This document shows positions 34,432 through 44,112 of a DNA stretch of 64,000 nucleotides, in pieces (within the stretch, counting starts at the first letter, position 1; the number at the start of each line of letters is the position of its first letter). The notes below the pieces were generated by a model. The model saw only the letters and a list, made by a program, of their open reading frames with translations, made no database searches and was not told the DNA's origin. Source of the stretch: Yaniella sp. (GTDB taxonomy: Bacteria > Actinomycetota > Actinomycetes > Actinomycetales > Micrococcaceae); the NCBI RefSeq assembly GCF_030453185.1, contig NZ_JAKDKW010000002.1, forward strand, positions 22,229 through 86,228, in the 5' to 3' direction. The position numbers and the translations under genes were made by a program.

Positions 34432-34555
34432 TGCATCAAACCTGAAGGTCGGTCTTCGATCGAAGCCTCCGCAACGTGTGCTCCGGAGGCCACTGTCGAG
34501 GACCGGGTCTCGGAACAGGCTTGATGCAAAATATCTCCGGTACCGTTTGGTACCG
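34432..34555 (-). promoter_or_regulatory. Structured pnp leader RNA
   Basis: Arms at 34432-34444 and 34516-34528 pair at 12 of 13 positions (TGCATCAAACCTG with CAGGCTTGATGCA), closing a region that itself contains the palindrome CTTCGATCGAAG (34453-34464) and a GCCTCCG/CGGAGGC stem. Another 7-bp stem with a GTTT loop (CGGTACC/GGTACCG) occupies 34538-34555. On the minus strand this would be a multi-branched 5' leader ending about 20 nt before the pnp start. In other bacteria PNPase autoregulates through its leader; a similar role is inferred. Confidence 0.5.
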
Positions 34556-34579
34556 ACTTCTAGTCTAGTTAAACTTCAA

Positions 34580-34612
34580 GGCGGCGTCCGGTAATTTTCC
34601 GGAGCGCCGCCC
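34580..34612 (-). terminator. Hairpin after rpsO
   Basis: GGCGGCGTCCGG (34580-34591) pairs with CCGGA and CGCCGCC (34599-34611) with one bulged G and a T-rich loop, just 17 bp after the rpsO stop. The downstream bases on the minus strand (TTGAAGTTTAAC) give only a weak U-tract, so it may attenuate rather than stop transcription into pnp. Confidence 0.65.
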
Positions 34613-34628
34613 CAATGTGTGTCTCACC

Positions 34629-34898
34629 TTATTTGCGCAGACCCAAACGTTCGATCAATGAACGGTAGCGTTCAATATTTTCGGAGTAGAGATACTGCAA
34701 CATACGACGACGGCGACCAACCAGAGCCATCAGGCCACGGCGGGTGTGGTGGTCGTGTGGGTGATCCTTGAGGTGCGCAGTCAGATTCGAAATACGACGA
34801 GAAAGTACAGCAACCTGTACCTCCGGTGATCCGGTGTCACCTTCATGGGTGGCGTATTCGTCAATAATCTGCTGTTTTACTTCACGGGAAATCGACAT
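34629..34898 (-). CDS. rpsO: 30S ribosomal protein S15
   Basis: An 89-residue S15, which binds the central domain of 16S r[27 protein letters not shown] and the [21 protein letters not shown] core are typical and the length is standard. ATG follows AAGGAG. The rpsO-pnp order is conserved widely. Confidence 0.97.
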   Translation of the reverse strand: MSISREVKQQIIDEYATHEGDTGSPEVQVAVLSRRISNLTAHLKDHPHDHHTRRGLMALVGRRRRMLQYLYSENIERYRSLIERLGLRK

Positions 34899-35002
34899 GA
34901 GAAACTCCTTGAGAGTTGTACCGCGTTCATTCAGAGGCCGAGTGTTCGGCCGGTGCCGCCACCGCGGACCGCAGCGTACACCAACGCTCTACGCTACCAC
35001 CT

Positions 35003-35797
35003 TCACCCCGAAGCACCCAACTCAGTTCGCTCCATGCGCCACGCAGCTGTGACATAGGGAAGGCGAATACTCGCAGAGTGTCCATAACCCAGGTGTTCCA
35101 ACAGGTACCAATTGAGGTTGTCATGCATACGTTTTCGTTGCTTGTCGTGTGTGCGAAGGTAGAACGCCCGGGACATCATTAGGTGATGAATTTGTTCAAC
35201 GGTCAGCTTTTGTTCCCAGCGCCACCACTCCCCCACAGGCTGGGTAAAGCTCGAGCTCAGCTCGGGTGGCTGTTCCACGGGGTGAATGTCTCCGGAGTGC
35301 ATTATTTTGCACAGTCGCAGCACCCATGCTTGAGATGTATCGATTTGATGATGCACGATGCCGAAGACACCATCGTCGGCAAGCAATTTGGATACTTTCC
35401 GACTACCTTGCGGCGTGTCGATCCAATGCCAAGACTGAGCCGCCACCACCAGGTGTGCTCGAGATTCCCACTTAGCAATGTCGAGGTTCTCGATTTTGGA
35501 CACCACGGTTTCGACTTCTGGGTGTTCATTTGCTAAGACGGTCAGCATGTTAGCCGCTGGATCAACGGCCACCACCTCCCAGCCCGCAGCGACCAGTTGT
35601 GCTGTAAACAGCCCTGTACCGGCGCCAAGGTCTATAGCAAGTCCTGGTTGACGTTGGCTCAGAAAATCTAGAATTTCGGACTGATAACCGGGCCGCACAC
35701 CGTGATAGAGGTCAGCCTGATCGGTGTCAAAGGCCAATGTGTATCGGTGACGGGTGTCCTGGCTGAGCTTTAGGGCGACAGTGGGACGGTTGGACAA
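35003..35797 (-). CDS. Class I SAM-dependent methyltransferase
   Basis: A 264-residue methyltransferase of the Methyltransf_11 type: LAIDLGAGTGLFTAQLVAAGW (motif I), VVAVDPAANML (motif II), and AQSWHWIDTPQG, a segment seen in small-molecule or trans-aconitate-like methyltransferases. The start appears to be a TTG at 35797 (MSNRPTVALKLSQD), supported by GGAGAT ten bases upstream; no ATG is available before motif I. It begins 6 bp after ribF. Substrate unknown. Confidence 0.8.
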   Translation of the reverse strand: MSNRPTVALKLSQDTRHRYTLAFDTDQADLYHGVRPGYQSEILDFLSQRQPGLAIDLGAGTGLFTAQLVAAGWEVVAVDPAANMLTVLANEHPEVETVVSKIENLDIAKWESRAHLVVAAQSWHWIDTPQGSRKVSKLLADDGVFGIVHHQIDTSQAWVLRLCKIMHSGDIHPVEQPPELSSSFTQPVGEWWRWEQKLTVEQIHHLMMSRAFYLRTHDKQRKRMHDNLNWYLLEHLGYGHSASIRLPYVTAAWRMERTELGASG

Positions 35798-35803
35798 TGA
35801 CTT

Positions 35804-36784
35804 TTATCTCCGAGGTTGGGGTGCATCAATTTCAGGGGCTTTGCCGGATAAGATCTCGCCGGCTTGGCCGACGTCTGCATCCATTTGTTCAATGAGATCG
35901 TCAATCCCCGTGAAGGCTTTCATACCCCGTAGACGTGCGACAAATTCAACTGCACAGTGCTGGCCATATAAGTTGAAGTCTTCGAGCACTTCTCCGTCGG
36001 GCCGATCAAAAATATGTGCTTCCACGGTCCGTACGATGTCATTAAACGTTGGGTTACTCCCCACCGATATGGCGGCGGGGAGTTGATTGCCACGTTCATC
36101 GGTGAACCAACCGGCGTATACTCCGTCCGCAGGGATCATGCCTTGTGAGTCTGAGGCAAAATTGGCGGTTGGAAAGCCGAGCTCGCGACCGCGGGCATGA
36201 CCGTGGACGATTTCTCCTTCAACAGTATGGTAGCGACCAAGAATACGGCTAGCCTGAGCGACCTTGCCCGCTTCGAGGGTATCCCGCACCCACGTTGACG
36301 ACCATCGCTCGGTTTCTCCGACGTCATCAACTTGGACGACGTCAAAGTTATGGGCCTTACCGAGTTTGCGCAGGGTGTTAATATCTCCGGTATTGCCGGC
36401 GCCGAAGCGGGTGTCCGAGCCGACTACGACAATACGTGCGTTGAGGGCCTCGACCAGAATATTCTCGACAAACTCTTGGGCGGTTTGCGTGGCAAAGTCT
36501 AGGGTGTAGTGGATGACCAGAGTGGCGTCCAAGTTGCAGGATTCCAGTAGTCGGATTTTCTGCGGCAGTGACACGATCGGCACCAATGGTTCTTCGGGCA
36601 AGTGCACGAGCCGCGGGTGCGGGTCAAAGGTGACAGCGACCGATTGCAGGTCATGCTGTTTGGCGGTGTCGTCCACGAGTTTAAGCACTGCTCGGTGCCC
36701 TCGATGTACGCCGTCGAAGTTGCCTAGCGTCACCACAGACGGCGATGGGTGGCCGATTGCGGCGGTACCTGCCCAATATTGCAC
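35804..36784 (-). CDS. ribF: Bifunctional riboflavin kinase / FAD synthetase
   Basis: A 326-residue enzyme making FMN and then FAD. The adenylyltransferase half has VVTLGNFDGVHRGHRAVL near the N-terminus; the kinase half begins near residue 190 with RGRELGFPTANFASD and includes GVYAGWFTDERG and NPTF. The start is a GTG (MQYWAGTAAIG) preceded by AAAGGAAG. FMN from this enzyme would serve the flavoproteins at 1.8-6.9 kb. Confidence 0.95.
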   Translation of the reverse strand: MQYWAGTAAIGHPSPSVVTLGNFDGVHRGHRAVLKLVDDTAKQHDLQSVAVTFDPHPRLVHLPEEPLVPIVSLPQKIRLLESCNLDATLVIHYTLDFATQTAQEFVENILVEALNARIVVVGSDTRFGAGNTGDINTLRKLGKAHNFDVVQVDDVGETERWSSTWVRDTLEAGKVAQASRILGRYHTVEGEIVHGHARGRELGFPTANFASDSQGMIPADGVYAGWFTDERGNQLPAAISVGSNPTFNDIVRTVEAHIFDRPDGEVLEDFNLYGQHCAVEFVARLRGMKAFTGIDDLIEQMDADVGQAGEILSGKAPEIDAPQPRR

Positions 36785-36818
36785 TTGCTGTCTTCCTTTG
36801 CTTCGCGAGCGGTTGACT

Positions 36819-37226
36819 CTAGGTTAGCCGTTTTGGCCGGTGCTTATACAACCAATACAGGCCGATAATGGGCAAGATCAACGGGATGAATCCGTAACCT
36901 ACCCCAAACGTAGACCACACGGTCGGCTGGGGGAACATTTCGGGAGCGAGCAACGACCACGCTCCAACGATTATCACCCCAAGTAGTTCAAACCAGACGG
37001 CCAGGTGCGCGATCTGCCACGCTCGACGACCGGGTGTTGCCAGGGCGAAGGTTGCGATGATGTACACCAGACCGGATAAGCCGGAAAGCATAAATGCAAC
37101 GGGCGCTTCATCGAATTTTGATAACAGCTGGAATCCAGAGCGCCACGAGGCGGCCAACGCCAATATGGCGTACACCATAACGAGAATGCGTCCGACTCCT
37201 GTGGTACGGCCTGAGGGCTCAGCCAT
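36819..37226 (-). CDS. Four-helix membrane protein
   Basis: A 135-residue integral membrane protein with four predicted helices (ILVMVYAILALAAS, FMLSGLSGLVYIIATFAL, LAVWFELLGVIIVGAWSL, FIPLILPIIGLYWLY). Short cytoplasmic ends carry positive charges. It overlaps the preceding membrane-protein gene by 8 bp. Such a pair between truB and ribF recurs in Micrococcales as conserved hypotheticals; I know of no function. Confidence 0.75.
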   Translation of the reverse strand: MAEPSGRTTGVGRILVMVYAILALAASWRSGFQLLSKFDEAPVAFMLSGLSGLVYIIATFALATPGRRAWQIAHLAVWFELLGVIIVGAWSLLAPEMFPQPTVWSTFGVGYGFIPLILPIIGLYWLYKHRPKRLT

Positions 37227-37572
37227 GCCAAATCACCTGCAATCTGTGAATCATGACCAATACGGTGGGGCCAACAGCGGCCATGACCAGATTGGACCAG
37301 CGAGTTTTGTCGGTAATCCCCCAGAAGAACGCTATCGGGGGCAAGATCATGGCGGTGAAGATATAACCCCAGAATTCCCAGCCCGGTCCGTTTAACGGGA
37401 TGGGTGAGATCAGGGCATACACAGCATACACCGCGAGATACAGTTCAACTGCGGCCAATGAGAGGATCGAAGAGTCTGCCGGGTGATTCCGGAAAATGGT
37501 AGCGATAATGCATATGACCGCTGAGAGAGCGCCAATAGTCGCGCCGGTAATGAACCAGCCGTTGAGAATCAT
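37219..37572 (-). CDS. Three- to four-helix membrane protein
   Basis: A 117-residue membrane protein (MILNGWFITGATIGALSAV ...; helices also around ILSLAAVELYLAVYAVYAL, WGYIFTAMILPPIAFFWGI and LVMAAVGPTVLVMI). Its start overlaps the truB stop and its stop overlaps the next gene, so the two small membrane proteins are coupled and probably act together. The family is not recognised. Confidence 0.75.
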   Translation of the reverse strand: MILNGWFITGATIGALSAVICIIATIFRNHPADSSILSLAAVELYLAVYAVYALISPIPLNGPGWEFWGYIFTAMILPPIAFFWGITDKTRWSNLVMAAVGPTVLVMIHRLQVIWHG

Positions 37573-38489
37573 GCCGGTGCTCCGGTGATATCTTCCATTG
37601 TGGAGAATACAATTTCCGGTTTGGACTCTATCTTGCCAGCGCGTTCGGCATCTGTAATCAAGGCAATGACCTTGCCTTTGTCCAAATGCGCCGCAAGAAG
37701 TTCTGTGGAATCCGACGCGGTAATACGCCGACCGTGTACGAGATCTGTTGCTTCGGCTTCGCTGACAGTCCGCGTTGGAAATAGTTTTGCGGCCGCCGTA
37801 GAAATATCGGTGTAGCGGAATTCTTTTCCGAGTTGTTCTAGAGTAACAGCGTTATCGACATGGTAGGGGCCGACCGCTGTACGTCGTAGGGCGGTCAGGT
37901 AGCCACCGGTTTGTAATGCTTCACCAATGTCTCTGGCTAACGCACGGATGTATGTTCCAGGTGTGCAGACCACTTCGACATCGACGTCTATGGTCTTGCC
38001 ATCGTGGGCTCTACGAATCGCTTCGATATCAAAGCACTGGATGGTGACTTCACGAGATGGGATTTCAACGGTCTCACCGTCGCGCACCCGCTGATAGGCA
38101 CGTTTACCATCGATTTTGATAGCCGAAACTGCTGACGGCACCTGCTGAATGGTCCCGGTGAGGTCGTTGATGGCGCGTTCAATGTCGTCGACGGTGACGG
38201 CATTTGCTAGTCGAGTTTGAACGATCTCGCCGTCAGCGTCGTCTGTCGAGGTGTTGTGTCCAAGGCGAATCGTTGCCCGGTACGTTTTGGTGGTTTCCAC
38301 GATGTAGGTGAGCAGACGGGTGGCCTTGTTGAACCCGATGACCAACATTCCTGTAGCCATCGGGTCCAGCGTGCCGGCATGGCCCACTTTTCGGGTACCG
38401 GCAATTTTGCGGGTGCGAGACACCACATCGTGGGATGTCCAACCCGCAGGTTTGTCTACCAGTATCAGTCCCGAAACGAGTCCAGCCAT
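37569..38489 (-). CDS. truB: tRNA pseudouridine-55 synthase
   Basis: A 306-residue pseudouridine synthase acting on U55 of tRNA. LILVDKPAGWTSHDVV and KVGHAGTLDPMATGML (catalytic Asp) are diagnostic; the C-terminal extension has a PUA-like part. ATG 38489 (MAGLVSGLILVDKP) follows AAGGA located in the rbfA tail; the open frame up to 38561 overlaps rbfA and is not needed. Confidence 0.95.
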   Translation of the reverse strand: MAGLVSGLILVDKPAGWTSHDVVSRTRKIAGTRKVGHAGTLDPMATGMLVIGFNKATRLLTYIVETTKTYRATIRLGHNTSTDDADGEIVQTRLANAVTVDDIERAINDLTGTIQQVPSAVSAIKIDGKRAYQRVRDGETVEIPSREVTIQCFDIEAIRRAHDGKTIDVDVEVVCTPGTYIRALARDIGEALQTGGYLTALRRTAVGPYHVDNAVTLEQLGKEFRYTDISTAAAKLFPTRTVSEAEATDLVHGRRITASDSTELLAAHLDKGKVIALITDAERAGKIESKPEIVFSTMEDITGAPA

Positions 38490-38493
38490 GTTG

Positions 38494-38907
38494 TTATTCC
38501 TTGTAAGGGTCTTCGTCGCCCGCATAGGTTGCGGAATCGCGTTGAGCAGCGATTTCTGCATCCCGTGCTTTGGCTTCGCGCAATACTTCTTCTAGTTGTG
38601 CTGCACTTTCGGGAACCGTGTCGCGGATGAGTTCCAAGGTTGGAACCAAACGGATGTTGAGGCCTCGACCCATTTCACGGCGTAACAGGCCACGGTTTTC
38701 TTCCATTGCACGGTGTGCACTGGCTACCGCTTCTTCATCGCCAAAGACGGTGTAGTACACGGTTGCCTGCTGCAGGTCGTTGGTGACACGAGCCTCGGTG
38801 AGGGTTACGTTGTCAATACGATCGTCCTTGATCGTTTTCTGCAAGGCTTCAGCGAGGATAACTTTGATCCGTTGTGCCAAGCGTGCGGCACGTGTGTGAT
38901 CTGCCAT
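38494..38907 (-). CDS. rbfA: Ribosome-binding factor A
   Basis: A 137-residue KH-fold 30S maturation factor (RAARLAQRIKVILAEALQ ... NDLQQATVYYTVFGD ... LVPTLELIRDTVPESAAQLEEVL). ATG 38907 follows AGGAGAT; an open frame extends into the infB region but is unrelated to the family. It sits 61 bp after infB with a GC-rich stem-loop in between. Confidence 0.94.
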   Translation of the reverse strand: MADHTRAARLAQRIKVILAEALQKTIKDDRIDNVTLTEARVTNDLQQATVYYTVFGDEEAVASAHRAMEENRGLLRREMGRGLNIRLVPTLELIRDTVPESAAQLEEVLREAKARDAEIAAQRDSATYAGDEDPYKE

Positions 38908-38929
38908 TGTAGATCTCCTGAGGTATGGG

Positions 38930-38960
38930 CCCGCGGCGCCCCGGTCTGGAGCGCCGCGGG
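38930..38960 (-). other. 10-bp GC stem-loop in the infB-rbfA gap
   Basis: CCCGCGGCGC (38930-38939) and GCGCCGCGGG (38951-38960) pair perfectly around an 11-base loop, starting 8 bp after the infB stop. It has no T-run. It lies about 15 nt upstream of the rbfA Shine-Dalgarno and could act as an RNase processing or 3'-stabilising element, or partial attenuator. Confidence 0.55.
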
Positions 38961-38968
38961 TGTGCAAA

Positions 38969-41788
38969 TTAGTCGCGTGGCTTCTCTTGCATCTCGTAGT
39001 TTTCGATGATGTCGCCTTCGCGGATGTCGTTGATCTTGCCAAGTCCAATACCGCATTCGAAGCCCTCGCGAACTTCGGTGACATCGTCGGTGAAACGACG
39101 TAGCGAGGTAACCGTCACGTTATCGCCGACCACCTTGCCGTCACGCAGCAAGCGCGCCTGAGTGTTGCGGCGCATGATGCCCGATGAAACCATCGAACCG
39201 GCAATAGTACCGGCCTTCGATGAACGGAAGATCTCGCGGACTTCGGCGCGGCCGAGGACCACTTCTTCGTAGATCGGCTTGAGCATGCCCTTGAGTGCCA
39301 GTTCGATGTCGTCAATGACGTCGTAGATGACATTGTAGAAGCGCATATCGACGCCTTCTTCATCCGCGATTTCGTTGACGCGCTCAGCTGGACGCACGTT
39401 GAACCCGATGATAATAGCGTTATCAACGGTTGCCAGGTTGACGTCGTTCTGTGTGATTGCACCGACACCGCGGTGGATAACACGTAATTGAACTTCGTCT
39501 TCTCCGCCAACATCGACCTGCATGAGCGAATCTTCGAGTGCTTCAACAGGACCGGATGCGTCACCTTTGATAATGAGGTTGAGCGTATCCAGTTTGCCTT
39601 CGGCAACTGCCTGATCGAACTCTTCCAGAGTGATGCGTTTACGACGACGAGCCAGTGTTGCGTTGCGCTTGACTGTTTCACGACGCTCCGCAATCTGACG
39701 TGCAGTGCGTTCGTCGTTGGTTACCAAGAAGACGTCGCCTGCACGTGGCACGCTGGACAGGCCGAGGACCTGCACCGGACGTGATGGGAGGGCTTCGCTG
39801 ACGGTTTCGCCATATTCGTCGAACATCGCACGAACACGACCGTGTGCATCTCCGACTACCACGGTATCGCCAACACGCAGCGTACCGGTTTGGACAAGCA
39901 CCGTAGCCACAGGACCGCGGCCACGATCGAGGTTGGCTTCAATAGCCACACCGCGTGCGTCACGATCTGGGTTTGCGTTGAGTTCAAGTGCGGCGTCTGC
40001 CGTCAGGAGGACCGACTCAAGCAGACCGTCAATATTCTGGTTCTGGAGGGCCGATATTTCCACGAACATGGTGTCGCCACCGTATTCTTCAGGAACCAGG
40101 CCGTATTCGGAGAGCTCAGCGCGGATACGATCCGGGTTCGCGCCTTCCTTGTCGACCTTGTTAATGGCCACCACGATCGGTACTTCAGCGGCTTTGGCAT
40201 GGTTGAGCGCTTCAATTGTCTGCGGCATAACGCCGTCATCAGCTGCTACTACCAGCACGGCAATGTCAGTGACTTTGGCACCGCGGGCACGCATGGCGGT
40301 AAACGCCTCGTGGCCCGGAGTATCAATGATTGTCACCGCACGGTCTTTACCTTCGTGTTGAACATCAACCTGGTAAGCACCGATGTGCTGGGTAATACCG
40401 CCGGCTTCAGATTCGCGAACCCGTGCTTTACGAATCGCATCCAAAGTACGGGTTTTACCGTGGTCAACGTGACCCATTACAGTCACCACGGCAGGACGAG
40501 CGATCATGTCTTCTGCAGCGTCTTTGTCATCCAAATCGATGTCAAAGTCGTCAAGAATTTCACGGTCTTCATCTTCTGGGGAGACGATCTCGACTTTATA
40601 GCCGATCTCAGCGCCCAATACCTCAAAGGTGGCCTCATCCAGCGACTGGTTCGTGGTAGCCATTTCACCAAGGTGGAATAGCACAGTCACCAGTGCTGCC
40701 GGGTCTGCCTTAATTTTGTCGGCAAGATCAGCAATGGAAGAACCACGGCGAAGACGAATAACAGTATTGCCGTCGCCCCTAGGGACGTTCACGCCACCGA
40801 TTACCGGTGCCTGCTGATGCTGATCGTCATTACGCTGACGTCTCTTCGAACGGCGACGACGACCAGTCTGCGGGCCGCGACCGAATGCACCCTGAGGTGA
40901 ACCGCGACCAGGACCACGGCGTGGACCTCCGCCACCGCGACGTGGGCCGCCACGGCCTGCGTCTGCTGGTGTAGGTTTCTGGATCTGGTCCGGCATCATT
41001 GCTGGTGTTGGGCGTGGGCCAGACTCGCGTGGCTGCTGTGGCTTCGCACCAGGCTTTTGACCTGGTTTAGGTCCTGCCTTGGCAGGGCCTTTACTTGGCC
41101 CTGGCTTCGGCGCTCCACGACCAGCGGGACGTGGGCCTCCACCGCGTTCTTGACGCATGCCCTGTTGTGGGGCGAACGGGTTGTTCCCCGGACGTGGCCC
41201 CCCACCGCGTGGGCCAGGACGTGGCGCTGTGGTGTCTTGTTTGGCTTGGAAAGGATTGTTGCCTGGGCGTGCTGCTCCTGGTTTTGGAGCAGCCTTTGGA
41301 CCTGGTTTTGGAGCTGCCGGCTTTGCGGCAGGCTTCGGGGTGGCAGGCTTTGCCTCAGGTTCTGGTTCCACGGGCTGTGGTTCTGCAGGTTTGGGTTCTG
41401 CAGGTTTGGGTTCGGCAGGTTTCGCAGCTGGTTTTGGCGCTTTTTCTTCGGGCGCTTCAGCTTGCGGTTCAGGTTTCGGTGCTGCGGCCTTCGGCTCTTC
41501 AGCCGGCGCTTTGGCTTGTTCCGCTTTCGGTGCAGCAGGCTTTGCCGGCTTAGGTTTCGGAGCGGCAGGCTTAGCTGGCTGCGGTTTTGCAGCCGGTTTT
41601 GCAGCCGGTTTTGGCTTCTCCTCAGGTGCCGCATTTTCAAATTCGGCACGCAGGCGTTTCACCACTGGTGGTTCAATAGTTGAGGAAGCTGAAGATACAA
41701 ACTCGCCAATTTCTTCGAGTTTGCTCAGCGCCTCGCGGGAAGGAATCCCAAGTTGCTTGGCAACTTCGTGGACGCGCAATTTCGCCAC
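38969..41788 (-). CDS. infB: Translation initiation factor IF-2
   Basis: A 939-residue GTPase that brings initiator tRNA to the 30S subunit. An IF2-N domain ([20 protein letters not shown]) is followed by about 270 residues of Pro/Ala/Lys then Gly/Arg/Pro-rich low-complexity sequence, a second IF2-N domain, then the G domain with [14 protein letters not shown] (G1), DTPGHEAF (G3) and NKVDKEGA (G4), and domains II-IV. The start is a GTG preceded by AGGAG. The low-complexity region gives the long antisense ORFs seen on the other strand. Confidence 0.96.
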   Translation of the reverse strand: MAKLRVHEVAKQLGIPSREALSKLEEIGEFVSSASSTIEPPVVKRLRAEFENAAPEEKPKPAAKPAAKPQPAKPAAPKPKPAKPAAPKAEQAKAPAEEPKAAAPKPEPQAEAPEEKAPKPAAKPAEPKPAEPKPAEPQPVEPEPEAKPATPKPAAKPAAPKPGPKAAPKPGAARPGNNPFQAKQDTTAPRPGPRGGGPRPGNNPFAPQQGMRQERGGGPRPAGRGAPKPGPSKGPAKAGPKPGQKPGAKPQQPRESGPRPTPAMMPDQIQKPTPADAGRGGPRRGGGGPRRGPGRGSPQGAFGRGPQTGRRRRSKRRQRNDDQHQQAPVIGGVNVPRGDGNTVIRLRRGSSIADLADKIKADPAALVTVLFHLGEMATTNQSLDEATFEVLGAEIGYKVEIVSPEDEDREILDDFDIDLDDKDAAEDMIARPAVVTVMGHVDHGKTRTLDAIRKARVRESEAGGITQHIGAYQVDVQHEGKDRAVTIIDTPGHEAFTAMRARGAKVTDIAVLVVAADDGVMPQTIEALNHAKAAEVPIVVAINKVDKEGANPDRIRAELSEYGLVPEEYGGDTMFVEISALQNQNIDGLLESVLLTADAALELNANPDRDARGVAIEANLDRGRGPVATVLVQTGTLRVGDTVVVGDAHGRVRAMFDEYGETVSEALPSRPVQVLGLSSVPRAGDVFLVTNDERTARQIAERRETVKRNATLARRRKRITLEEFDQAVAEGKLDTLNLIIKGDASGPVEALEDSLMQVDVGGEDEVQLRVIHRGVGAITQNDVNLATVDNAIIIGFNVRPAERVNEIADEEGVDMRFYNVIYDVIDDIELALKGMLKPIYEEVVLGRAEVREIFRSSKAGTIAGSMVSSGIMRRNTQARLLRDGKVVGDNVTVTSLRRFTDDVTEVREGFECGIGLGKINDIREGDIIENYEMQEKPRD

Positions 41789-41967
41789 GATTCTCCTGTT
41801 CTGGCTGAATCGTGGCCTGCACTATTTAGTACACAACCGCGATTCTGGCCGGTCGAATGTATGCTCTGTCGTCATACGCACAAGACCGCCTAACAGGTGG
41901 CTCATGCGTCGTGAGCTGACTTTGATATTCATCGTTGGGCACTCATCGTGTGCTCACCGGGTATCCA

Positions 41968-42282
41968 TCAGTTCTCTGACCCGCTTTCATCATTGTTCGG
42001 TGTGTTGGTGTCATCTTCACGACACTTGAGCAGTGCCGCTTCGAGCTTTTCGGTATCGACTTGATTGCGAAAAGCACGATTGAACGCACGCCTTTGTAGC
42101 GCCGTAGATAAACACCCCGGCTCGCGATGCACCCATGCACCCCGTCCCGGCAATACGCTGCGCTCATCGATCACCAATGATCGGGAATCAACGGTTCTGT
42201 CATACGCAACACGTACTAGGTTTGTAGTCATTTCGCGCGTGCGACATCCGATACATAATCGCATCGGTTTATGGTTGGCCAT
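41968..42282 (-). CDS. ylxR: YlxR-family (DUF448) RNA-binding protein
   Basis: A 104-residue protein with the YlxR core PMRLCIGCRTREMTTNLVRV and LPGRGAWVHREPGCLSTALQRRAF, a probable RNA/RNase P-interacting or nucleoid-associated factor normally found between nusA and infB, as here. The acidic tail (last 15 residues) is not conserved. ATG 42282 follows GGAGGG. Confidence 0.9.
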   Translation of the reverse strand: MANHKPMRLCIGCRTREMTTNLVRVAYDRTVDSRSLVIDERSVLPGRGAWVHREPGCLSTALQRRAFNRAFRNQVDTEKLEAALLKCREDDTNTPNNDESGSEN

Positions 42283-42356
42283 AGCCCTCCAGATCTATCA
42301 AACGCGCGTCGACCTGTACTAGTCTAACTCAATTCGGCTCATTGACGCCAAAGCGC

Positions 42357-43361
42357 TTAGTCGTCAGCGGATGTTTGGGCCGCAACCTGCTGTTCGTAGA
42401 CCGACTCCCCCATAATATCGATACGCCATCCTGTGAGTTTTGCTGCCAAGCGAGCATTCTGTCCTTCCTTACCGATGGCCAGCGATAGCTGATAATCGGG
42501 GACAACGACAGATGCTGATCTCGTGGCTTCGTCGACACCGTACACTTTGACTACTTTTGAAGGCGATAGCGCTGCCGTTATGAATTTCACAGGATCTGCG
42601 GAGTGGTCGACGATATCAATTTTCTCATCATTGAGTTCAGTCATGACAGCACGCACACGAGCACCCATCTCACCGATGCATGCGCCCTTCGCGTTGATGC
42701 CGGGTTCGTTTGCGCTGACCGCAATCTTGGTGCGGTGACCCGCTTCGCGTGCTATCGCTGATATCTCTACTGTGCCGTTGGCAATTTCGGGGACTTCAAA
42801 TTCAAAGAGTTTCCGGACAAGACCGGGGTGAGAACGCGATAGCGTTACTGATGGTCCCTTGTTGCCGCGGCCTACTGATACCACGTAAGAACGCAAACGT
42901 GTGCCATGAGAATAATTTTCGCCAGGGACCTGTTCGGCCGGTGGAAGAACCGCCTCCACGCTGCCCAGGTCTACCTGGATCATGTGAGGGTTTGTGCCCT
43001 GTTGAATCACACCGGACACAAGCTGATCTTGTTTGTCTCGGAACTCTCCTAAGACTTGATCATCTTCGGCGTCTCTCAAACGCTGCACGATAACTTGTCG
43101 TGCCGTTGAAGCAGCCACTCGCCCAAAGCCCGAAGGAGTGTCGTCGAATTCCCCGATCGGTTCGTCATCCTCACCATATTCTGTTGCCCAGATGGTGACT
43201 TTTCCCGATTTTGTATCGAGTTCGGCACGAGACTGCGGAATCGCGCCTGGAGATTTGTGGTAGGCCAACAAGAGCGCCTGTTCTATTGTTGGGATGAGCT
43301 GCGCCAACGGAACCTCATGTTCCGTCTCGAGCATTCGAAGCAAGGAAATATCGATGTCCAC
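42357..43361 (-). CDS. nusA: Transcription termination/antitermination protein NusA
   Basis: A 334-residue NusA with N-terminal RNA polymerase-binding domain, S1 domain (EFRDKQDQLVSGVIQQG ...) and two KH domains (GACIGEMGARVRAVMTELNDEKIDIVDHS; LAIGKEGQNARLAAKLTGWRIDI). The acidic repeats of enterobacterial NusA are absent, as usual in Actinobacteria. I chose the GTG at 43361 (reading MDIDISLLRML) because GGAGG lies six bases upstream; seven more codons upstream are open to an ATG at 43382. Confidence 0.95.
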   Translation of the reverse strand: MDIDISLLRMLETEHEVPLAQLIPTIEQALLLAYHKSPGAIPQSRAELDTKSGKVTIWATEYGEDDEPIGEFDDTPSGFGRVAASTARQVIVQRLRDAEDDQVLGEFRDKQDQLVSGVIQQGTNPHMIQVDLGSVEAVLPPAEQVPGENYSHGTRLRSYVVSVGRGNKGPSVTLSRSHPGLVRKLFEFEVPEIANGTVEISAIAREAGHRTKIAVSANEPGINAKGACIGEMGARVRAVMTELNDEKIDIVDHSADPVKFITAALSPSKVVKVYGVDEATRSASVVVPDYQLSLAIGKEGQNARLAAKLTGWRIDIMGESVYEQQVAAQTSADD

Positions 43362-43440
43362 CAGGTTCCTCCGTGTGTTCATTCACTTGTGATTCTGTTA
43401 TACGTTCAATTATTTTCTGAATACTGTCAGAGTATCCTGG

Positions 43441-44010
43441 CTATTTTAGCTGAACTTGCACGATTGCGTTAGAAAGCTGCTCGTACCGATAGTGTTCTGG
43501 ATCAGAATATTTGACCGGCATGCCCTTCTTCGCCCCCGGAATGATTTGCACCAGCTCAACACCATCGTCGTCAACACTGTGGATCTTGGCGTCGTCAGGC
43601 TCACCGCCGTCAAGCATGACATTTACTACACGTCCAAGATTCTTATCCCAGTGGTGCTGACGGACCAGGGGCCGATCAATGCCTGGCGTCGAGACTTCAA
43701 GCGTGTACGTCTCTGTTCCGATTTCAGGGATGTAGTCTCCCTGCGCATCAAGGGCGGCCGAAATCTCGTGAGTTACTTCGGCGATTGAGTCAAGAATGAC
43801 ACCGTCAGAGTCATCGACACGGTCTACAAATACTGATAGCACCCGGTCGCCAGGTGCTCCCCCAACGACGACTTCTTCGCACCACAGTCCATGACCTTCA
43901 ACTATGGCACCGATGAGGGCTTGTAGCTCGGATCGCTCCATAGAGTCCAGTTCAGATACAGCTGGTTTTGATTCAGATGAATTTGTTGCGAAACTACGAC
44001 GGTTAGCCAT
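43441..44010 (-). CDS. rimP: Ribosome maturation factor RimP
   Basis: A 189-residue 30S assembly factor (LQALIGAIVEGHGLWCEEVVVGG ... YTLEVSTPGIDRPLVRQHHWDKNLGR ... VQIIPGAKKGMPVKYSDPEHY). ATG 44010 (MANRRSFATNSSES) gives a ~25-residue serine-rich N-terminal extension before the conserved start; AAGGAG is 14 bases upstream, farther than usual. First gene of the rimP-nusA-ylxR-infB-rbfA-truB transcription unit. Confidence 0.92.
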   Translation of the reverse strand: MANRRSFATNSSESKPAVSELDSMERSELQALIGAIVEGHGLWCEEVVVGGAPGDRVLSVFVDRVDDSDGVILDSIAEVTHEISAALDAQGDYIPEIGTETYTLEVSTPGIDRPLVRQHHWDKNLGRVVNVMLDGGEPDDAKIHSVDDDGVELVQIIPGAKKGMPVKYSDPEHYRYEQLSNAIVQVQLK

Positions 44011-44035
44011 AATGCGTTGATGCACTCCTTGTAGT

Positions 44036-44058
44036 GTTGGTAATACAGTTGTACCAAC
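44036..44058. promoter_or_regulatory. Inverted repeat in the rimP divergent region
   Basis: GTTGGTA (44036-44042) and TACCAAC (44052-44058) are perfect 7-bp arms around a 9-bp centre, between the rimP start and the divergent gene at 44113. It is placed where a rimP operator or 5' leader stem would be. Confidence 0.35.
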
Positions 44059-44112
44059 CTCGGGGACGTCTTGGTGTTGTTGAAGATAACTGTGACACAA
44101 TACTGTGATGTG

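Noticed and set aside
41057-42029. Long plus-strand ORFs (up to 290 codons) over the 5' half of infB
   Set aside because: They are antisense readings of the Pro/Ala/Lys/Gly-rich low-complexity part of IF-2; the translations are Gly/Phe/Ala or Arg/Cys/Phe repeats with no domain or ribosome binding site.
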